From the NCBI GenBank assembly GCA_039881145.1, contig JAYKKI010000064.1:5017001-5081000 (forward strand): a stretch of DNA of 64,000 bases, written 5' to 3'. The notes below the pieces were generated by a model. It was not told the DNA's origin, did not search any database, and saw only the letters and a list, made by a program, of their open reading frames with translations. Position numbers and translations under genes: made by a program. The DNA comes from Druceiella hillmani (taxonomy: Eukaryota; Arthropoda; Insecta; Lepidoptera; Hepialidae). This document shows positions 57,086 to 64,000 of this stretch, in pieces (position 1 is the first letter of the stretch; the number at the start of each line of letters is the position of its first letter).

Positions 57086-59126
57086 GTAAAACTAAAGAAC
57101 CGATTTGAAGCAGTTGCATTTTAGCAATAGTTAATTCTAACTGTTTTTCTTGACTTAATTGTAAGAAAAGGTATACTGAATTTTGTTTTGGATAGGGATA
57201 AAGGTGATAAATTAATCTGTAATATTTTATAATAAAAATCGATGTAATCAATTTTTTACATGCAAAATATGTTTTTTGAAATGAACGACTTAATAAGCAT
57301 TTTATTTTAATAAAACTTGATAAACTATGATTAATTACAAATTAATCTTAAAAAATCGGTTAAGTGAAAGTTTGCATAATTTGTGTTTCGTGGCATCAGC
57401 CCCCGACAAAAATTATGGATAGGTAGTGCACTCCGACTGTGCAGCGCTGCTCTTGACTTGGAAAGCCAGCAACAGTAAAAATTAGTATCCAAAGACGAAG
57501 CCAACATTGCACATACTCGGAGAGCGTACTAATTAAAAAAAAAAATTGAAAACGTATAAGGACAACAAAAGTTTTTTAATATTTTTTCTCGAAAAACTTC
57601 TCTAAAACTAACGGTTCAGCTGAATTATAAGGAAAACAATTATTCATTTGTTTATTTTCATATAACTACTGAATTTTGATAATTTTAGTTAATTCTCAAT
57701 ATTCATGATATATAATTTTTTCAGATTTTTCTGAGCGACCAATTTAGCAAGAACCGAAATTTTTAGGCGTTTTCCCCGAGAAAATGTTTAAACAATTACA
57801 TAATATATATTTTTGAATTCGTGCTTCAATAAGTTTTCATTTGACACCCTACTAGATCCTCTTGATTTTTTTTTGTATTGTATCCCCTGAAATTAACCCC
57901 TAAAATAAAAATTGAAATTTCTAGACTTCACGTCTGTAATTGAACTTTCGTACAATATCTCTGTGCTAAATATGTTTTTATATAGAATAATTGCTAAGAA
58001 AATCGCCTTAATGGACATCTGTAGTGACTGTAGTGATATAGACTCACTTTTCAGTTTTAGCAATTTTGCCACAAAACACTGAAAATATAAAGTAAAAAAG
58101 TGACATAATCGTTTTTTTTTGTAAATTAACCATGAGCGATCTTGTTAACAGTTAAGTACGTTGTTTTTTATGACTTTTCTTTGATTTAAAAAAGAAAAAC
58201 GATTAGAGGTTTTCTTTGGCTAAATTGCACTAAAATTTCACGAAGACGTAAATGTATGTCTTGCATTGATAATATTAAACTTGATATGTGGCTTTAAAAT
58301 GGTTTAACCCTAACTTACATCGTATGACTTTGATATTTTGTGATTCGATTTTGGATAGATATGAATCGATTTTGGAAAATATTATGATGTATTAAATCGA
58401 TTAAAAAAATCGGTAGGTCGTAACTTAAGCGATTGATATTTAAAAAAAAATATTCAAATACGAAGTTCCTACTCGAAGAAGGGTGGCAACCCTTCTTAAA
58501 TTAAAACTGCTTTTTTCGCAATACTTCTTGTACATAATCCGGATGTGGAATTTGAAGCAAAATTAAAAATAAAAGCTCATTGAAGTAAATTTTTTTATTA
58601 CTTTTTTATTTAAACTATACTTTATGAATCAATATATTAAAACTATTAGTGGTTCAAGAAAAAAAAATTGTTTGACCCAAGAAAGGATTTGTTTGAACCC
58701 AACAAAACATACAAATCACTAAAAATAAATAAACTTGTTTTTTACTATAAAAATAAAATAAAAAACTTTGAACAAAAGTGTTAATCACTTTTGTTAAACC
58801 TCATGAATAATTTAATACGAAACAGTTACATTAATCATATTTATCTAAATTACTAAAAGCTAATACCAATATCGGCAAAAGTAATTTGTACTTATTTACT
58901 GCTATTTGGTTAATCAATCTTATCTGATGTCAGTTAGGAACTCAACTTTCGTAGTTTGACGATAACAAGAGTTTGTTTATTATATCTATCTTTTGATTTA
59001 GTCATTTTGATCAATTTCTTGAAAGCTTCGATTGTTTAATAACAACTGTTGAAATCAACAATAATACTCTGCAAGTCATTCGAATTCTAACTAATATTTT
59101 AAATGCGTAAGTGTGTTTATTTATTT
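57086..59126. other. AT-rich DNA, nothing identified
   Basis: About 2 kb without recognised gene or repeat; 57395-57530 is somewhat less AT-rich. Confidence 0.4.
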
Positions 59127-59660
59127 CACGTGGTAATGGAGTAATGAATCGACATGATTTTTTGCAGTTTATTTGTCTTTCTTTCACGTGGTAATGGAGT
59201 AATGAATCGACATGATTTAGCACCTTTTATTTGTCATTCTTTCACGTGGTAATGGAGTAATGAATCGACATTATTTTTTGCACAGTTTGTTTGTTCTTCT
59301 TTCACGTGGTAATGGAGTAATGAATCGACATGATTTTTTGCACAGTTTATTTGTTCTTCTTTCACGTGGTAATGGAGTAACGAATCGACATGATTTTTTG
59401 CACAGCTTGTTTGTCCTTCTTTCACGTGGTAATGGAGTAATGAATCGTCATGATTTTTTGCACAGTTTGTTAGTTCTTCCTTCACGTAGTAATGGAGTAA
59501 TCAATCGACATGATTTTTTGCACAGTTTGTTTATCCTTCTTTCACGTGGTAATGGAGTAATGAATCGATATGATTTTTTGCACAGTTTGTTTGTTCTTCT
59601 TTCACGTGGTAATGGAGTAATGAATCGACATGATGTTTTGCACAGAGATAATTGATGTGC
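59127..59660. repeat. Tandem array, nine units of 58-60 bp with E-boxes
   Basis: CACGTGGTAATGGAGTAATG begins at 59127, 59185, 59243, 59303, 59363, 59423, (59483 as CACGTAG), 59543 and 59603. Eight of nine units carry the palindromic E-box CACGTG. Because most periods are 60 bp, long frames are open on both strands (59260-59655 plus; 59234-59485 minus); these are not genes. Confidence 0.95.
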
Positions 59661-60027
59661 TAAGAAATTACGTAGTAATAATGTTGGATTATGTGTTTAT
59701 TCAATTAACCAAAATATTCTTAATTTAACAAACTCTTATTTAAAGTAAATGAAATACGATTGAAAATGCAATACGTGCAAGAAGAACCAGTTAACTAATT
59801 AACGCATACATAGTGCTGCCATCTAGTGTTAAAAATGTACAAGTTTAATTTTGCTTTTAATCAAATATATACTGGGAAAATATCACTTTATACTGGAAAA
59901 TCTAATTTTTTCAAGAAAATTTTTATTTGAAACTGAAAAAGTTCACAGACTGCATAACGGAGCAGCGTCACAAATGAGCAACGGATCACGTGATGTTTTG
60001 AAACACTGCATACTTTGCTACTATGGC
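59661..60027. other. AT-rich DNA, nothing identified
   Basis: TGCTGCCATCTAGTG near 59816 is the only notable word. Confidence 0.35.
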
Positions 60028-60304
60028 GTAGTCCTACTATGGCATTTTGATGAATGTCGGTAATGGGATTCTTCGACGTTTTGAAGTAAAACTTCTTTAC
60101 GCACGCTTGACTTGGGGAGTAAGCTGGTGAATGCGTGACGAGAGCGTTACGAAAAGTGTGATCGGGCGAGGGCGAACGGAAGTTAAGAAGGAGATATAAG
60201 TTAGTGAAGACAGAAAGAGAGTTATGTTTCGTATATTACTGTAGGGACAAAAGAGAGAGGTGCGAGCACACATTTTCTTTCTCTCTTCCTCTCATAGAGT
60301 GCAA

Positions 60305-60365
<61 letters not shown>

Positions 60366-60859
60366 CGAGTTTGCTAGCGCTACGCGAACGGTGATTTTTG
60401 ATTATTTTGTAATTTCATTTCGTTCTTGAACAATTTTATAAATTATTATTTTGTTCAATACATTAAATATTCTACGTTTAAAGTGAATAAAATTGTAAAT
60501 TAATTTTAAAGTTCATATTTTGTGAATTTGAAGTTTTACTTCAGTCGTTTGATCTAAAGCACACTCGTTTTTTTTTAATTTCTTAACATTATATCTGTCT
60601 ACCTGTGAATATGGGTATAAAACATTCAATGGAGGTAAATTATGAGAATACTATAAGTTATATGTATTGCTTATTAGATTGAACCTAGTATTTGCTCGGA
60701 TTAATTCACATACTCGCCAAAGCGTCTCGGCGAACATTCTGCTAGAATCTCGGCACGATTACGGCTACAAGCATATGTTCATATGCTCGGTGAATATCAT
60801 CGAATATGAAAAATTATACAATTATATGAATATAATCAGTTTTATGTCATGAAATTGAG
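60028..60859 (+). repeat. Duplicated segment, copy 1 (contains A7)
   Basis: 60028-60082 and 60568-60859 together match 63553-63902 in order (GTAGTCCTACTATGGCATTT ... TACTCGCCAAAGCGTCTCGG ... ATTATACAATTATATGAATA). The match is interrupted only by element A7. Confidence 0.88.
60083..60567 (+). mobile_element. Palindrome-ended element, family A copy 7 (short form), with empty site
   Basis: Perfect GAAGTAAAACTTC (60083-60095) and GAAGTTTTACTTC (60530-60542), tail to CACACTCG (60567) and nine T. (TA)n at 60306-60363. One CT-rich block. Compared with the empty site (63601-63607, ACTTTTT), the element plus several T replaces nothing: four T precede it, nine follow, five stand in the empty site. 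Confidence 0.9.
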
Positions 60860-60922
60860 TATTTGATGAGTATATATGAGATGGTCATCGTTAAAATAAA
60901 TTTAGTTTAAATAATTTATTTT

Positions 60923-61000
60923 AGAAATAATACTACATCACGTAGTTTCATTTAATTGTGAATAATGAATTTCTACAAAATTAACGCCAAATATATTCAA
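60923..61000 (+). mobile_element. Foldback element F copy 4, right arm only
   Basis: AGAAATAATACTACATCACG through CAAAATTAACGCCAAATATA matches the outer right arm of F1 and F2. The left arm is missing. Confidence 0.75.
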
Positions 61001-61760
61001 AAATAAATAGATTTTATTAAGACAAAATAATCTTGTTTAGTATTGTATGAGTACTACTGTTTAATGTAATAGTAGATTTATATTTTAATGATTTAATTGT
61101 CCTGGGGTTTTAGTTAAACATTTCTTGTTTTCTAAAATATGTTATATGTAACCCATGTCTATCTGGTCACTAAAAACTATGTCAACGGAAAATGACGTTA
61201 TATTACTAAACCATAAAAAAACACCCTGGTTATAAAGTTAATAGGATGATTTTATTTTTTATTAGCACGTCGGTAACGTGGAAAGTTATTGGCGGCTTCG
61301 TTCGTATCGTCCAATTTCCACGCATAAATATACGGTGTAAATGAACTTGAATTGGGTTATGGATTTTTGTTGGCGTTAACCGGCGAACATTGTTTGTTTA
61401 TAATAGTACATTTAAATATTGAAATAAACAAATATACAATAATGGGTTATGTTTGAATGTAGCCATGTCTGCCGACTACGAGGGATAGTTGGGACGTCCT
61501 GACACCAAGGTCAAGTGCACGATCGATATTGTGACAAATATGCCAATAATGTGGTGTCTCTTTAGCCTCGTTATGCCTTTCTGAAATGTGGATGAGTATT
61601 TTGGGGTTTCGTCGGTAAATAAATTAAAGGATCTGATATTGTTTTTCTATATTTTTAACTTTCAGATCTTTGAGAAAACATGATTGACTTGCTTTAATAT
61701 ATTATACGAAACCGTGGTAAAAGTCAGGGTGATCGTTATAAAAAAATCATCAGAAATGAC
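61001..61760. other. Unassigned DNA
   Basis: No gene or repeat family recognised. Confidence 0.35.
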
Positions 61761-61779
61761 TGATAGTAAAAACATATCA

Positions 61780-62135
61780 CCAATTGGGTATTTGACTAGT
61801 TTTTTTTATTCCATTAATCATAATTTCAAGGTACAAGCTGATGAAGAGCGAAATTTTTTTAATAATCTTAAAAATTGACCGAGTTATAAAAGTTTAAATT
61901 TAACCTTTAGAGAAGGACGGCAATACTGTGTTGTGAGGTCATTTTTAATATTGCACATTATTTTCTACGAGAGGAAAAGAAACAGGGATATACCCAACTC
62001 TATCTTCAAATTTAGAAGCCTACAACTGGTTTATTTTTCAATCAATTTTTAAATTTTTTTCAAGACTGGTTTTTAATTAACTTATATTTCACAATATTGT
62101 ATGAAAAATATCAAAATTTAGAATGAGTCAACTAC
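61780..62135 (+). repeat. Dispersed repeat J copy 2
   Basis: Reverse complement of 54.49-54.84 kb over about 345 bp with scattered substitutions and indels. The 64-codon frame at 61684-61878 ends inside it. Confidence 0.8.
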
Positions 62136-63552
62136 CGTAGTGTGCACGTTTCGTTAGTTGCTTGGTATAGGTAATGCAGAGGTCCTTGATGACGCAGTTG
62201 CCGAAGTTCTGCGCAGAATGTTAAGAAAAAGGTGGAAATAGAGGAAACGGATATAAATAAATAACTAATTATATAATTTCTGCTATTTTCTTTTTTTTTA
62301 TTTAGAATGTGAAAAAAAGTGCAATGAGTTAAAAGGCCATTTATATCAATTTGTAAAGGATTTCAAATAAAGGTAATGTTTAGTGTTTTTTTATTAATGT
62401 ATTCACAGTTGTAACCATTTAAGTTTGAAGTTACATAGAAAAAAAGTAATTTTAGATATACGCATCGATTTTTTTAACCCATTCGTAACCAATCTTGGAA
62501 TAAAAATATTTCTCAAAATGCATATAATAATAGAATAACATACATTTTAATAATAATATATTTATAATTTTTTATTTAAAAATCGTAATCCATAAACTAT
62601 TACAATGAATAGTACGTGTTTAAATGCAGGCTATTTTTGCTACATTGACCAGCATTTCCAGGTGCTTAGGTAACAGGGCTATGAAGATAGACTTGGTAAG
62701 AAAATAGCGAGTATCCCATATCGTTATGTCTCAACGAACAAATATATTTAAAACACGTCTGTACTCCACTCAGAGCGCTCTTTTCAACGATATATTACAG
62801 TTCTGTATTGATAAGTGAAACACTAAAGGTAATTAATTCCATAGAGTTCCGCCGACATATAACGCTATGGTAACGCCATCTTTCGGACAATTTATGCAAT
62901 TATTTCTATAATTCTATCTTTAATATTCATATTTTTTGAAGTAACGTCTCGAAAAATGTTTATATATCTGCGTTTATGTCTATAATATCCAGACGAAAGT
63001 CTCCTATATGTTGCTCGACGGTATAAACTATTACCATACCAAATTCATAACAATTTTGTGTAATTAAAGGACAAATTAACAGACAAACAAAAATTCTAAA
63101 AATAGGTTTTCTGGCTTCTATAATCATTCTATACGCTAAATCAATTATTTTTTTTTAAATTGTTTCCGTGTACAGAATTAATTCTGTTACAATGTTATTA
63201 TATGTATAGACAATTAAACTAGTTACAAATAAATCATTGAAAATAAAATGTTTTACTTTAAACGCCCGGGCTCGGGATTATTTCTATCAACGGTCCGAAA
63301 ATAACGGTAGTTTTGCGCCAATAGATGGCGTTAGCTGCGAATAACCCATTACCTCTGCCTGTCCTAGAAAATACGCAAATATACACAATGGTGTAACGTT
63401 GATGTGTTAAGTTATTATGAATATGACATTAATATGATAAGTGGTTACGGTATCTGTTTGCCCGTTGAGGGTTGAACCTTTGTTTTAGCGTTTGGCGGTC
63501 GAGGCATACGAATAGATATACAAGGTCTTATGACACTTTCGCGACCGATAAT
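62136..63552. other. AT-rich DNA, nothing identified
   Basis: About 1.4 kb. AGATGGCGTTAGCTGCG near 63325 and ACGCCATCTTTCGG near 62873 are the only notable words. Confidence 0.35.
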
Positions 63553-63902
63553 GTAGTCCTACTATGGCATTTTGATGAATGTCGTTAATGGTATTCTTAG
63601 ACTTTTTAATTTCTTAACTTTATATTTGTCTGCCTGTGAATATGGGTATAAAACATTCAATGAAGATAAATTATGAGAATACTATAAGTTATGTGCATTG
63701 TTTATTAGATAGAACCTACGAGTAAAGTAGTATTTGCTCGTGTCAATTCACATACTCGCCAGAGCGTCTCGGCGAACATTCAGCTAGAATTTCGTCACGT
63801 ATAGGGCCACGAGCGGATGTTCACATGCTCGGCGAACATAATCGAATATGAAAAATTATACAATTATATGAATATAATTAGTTTTATTTCATGAAATTGA
63901 GA
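63553..63902 (+). repeat. Duplicated segment, copy 2 (empty site for A7)
   Basis: Matches 60028-60859 without A7. At the insertion point it reads ATTCTTAGACTTTTTAATTT. A short insertion of about 10 bp (ACGAGTAAAGTAG region, 63718-63730) distinguishes it from copy 1. Confidence 0.88.
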
Positions 63903-64000
63903 CATCGATAAAATAAATTTACCACTATTTATACTTTTAAATATATATAAATATAAATATATATAAATATATATATAAATAATATATACTTTAGCAAACT
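63903..64000. repeat. TA-rich simple sequence at window end
   Basis: ATATATAAATATAAATATAT-type low-complexity sequence. Confidence 0.7.

Noticed and set aside
59234..59655. Open frames of 83 and 131 codons on opposite strands
   Set aside because: They run through a 60-bp tandem array; a period divisible by three keeps frames open on both strands. Repetitive products, no domain.

Overview
This window looks like AT-rich nuclear DNA from an insect, most likely a moth or butterfly. The signs are long T and A runs, (TA)n tracts, decayed Tc1/mariner transposases, an RTE-type LINE tail, and a dispersed repeat with the 'CTGTCTGTCA ... GAAATTTGGCA' motif that is common in lepidopteran genomes. The species call is an inference. 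I see no recognisable conserved host exon, no tRNA or rRNA, and no bacterial operon structure.

The window is mostly mobile elements and tandem arrays. The dominant elements are four families of non-autonomous elements (A, B, C, D) with unrelated interiors. In the better copies both ends carry a 12-13 bp near-perfect palindrome: GAAGTnnnACTTC in A, B and C, GGAGTnnACTCC in D. They sit in T runs, their right end extends about 25-35 bp past the palindrome (with a short hairpin in A and D), and several carry minisatellites or (TA)n. This matches Helentron-type non-autonomous elements (HINEs) better than classical MITEs. Family A has seven copies (13.2, 25.2, 31.2, 43.7, 50.1, 55.2 and 60.1 kb), B three, C one, D three. 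One A copy (60083-60567) has a matching empty site inside the window (63.5-63.9 kb).

Layout. 0-9 kb: D1, a 96-bp array, foldback F1, an internally deleted mariner, a candidate small secreted cysteine-rich peptide gene near 7.0-7.5 kb, and 54-bp and 107-bp arrays. 10-19 kb: a TATA/initiator-like element, a 167-bp array, A1 nested in B1, D2 with a 49-bp array, then 133-bp and 123-bp arrays. 19-31 kb: three copies of repeat K, an RTE LINE tail, B2 with an amplified end, D3, truncated A2, repeat I1, a second locus of the 123-bp repeat, foldback F2. 31-37 kb: A3, a 167-bp satellite split by C, a homogeneous 161-bp array. 37-49 kb: two decayed transposases, B3, a 153-165-bp array, A4, I2, a small MITE, a LINE fragment. 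49-64 kb: A5, F3, several hairpins, J1, A6, an irregular minisatellite, a 60-bp array carrying an E-box per unit, A7, J2 and the empty site.

Protein-coding content is therefore nearly all transposon-derived and broken. The only stretch with a plausible intact gene model (TATA box, initiator, short intron, signal peptide, cysteine-rich tail) is at 7.04-7.45 kb, and it is a candidate, not a recognised gene. Most other short reading frames are chance openings or lie in tandem repeats whose period is a multiple of three.
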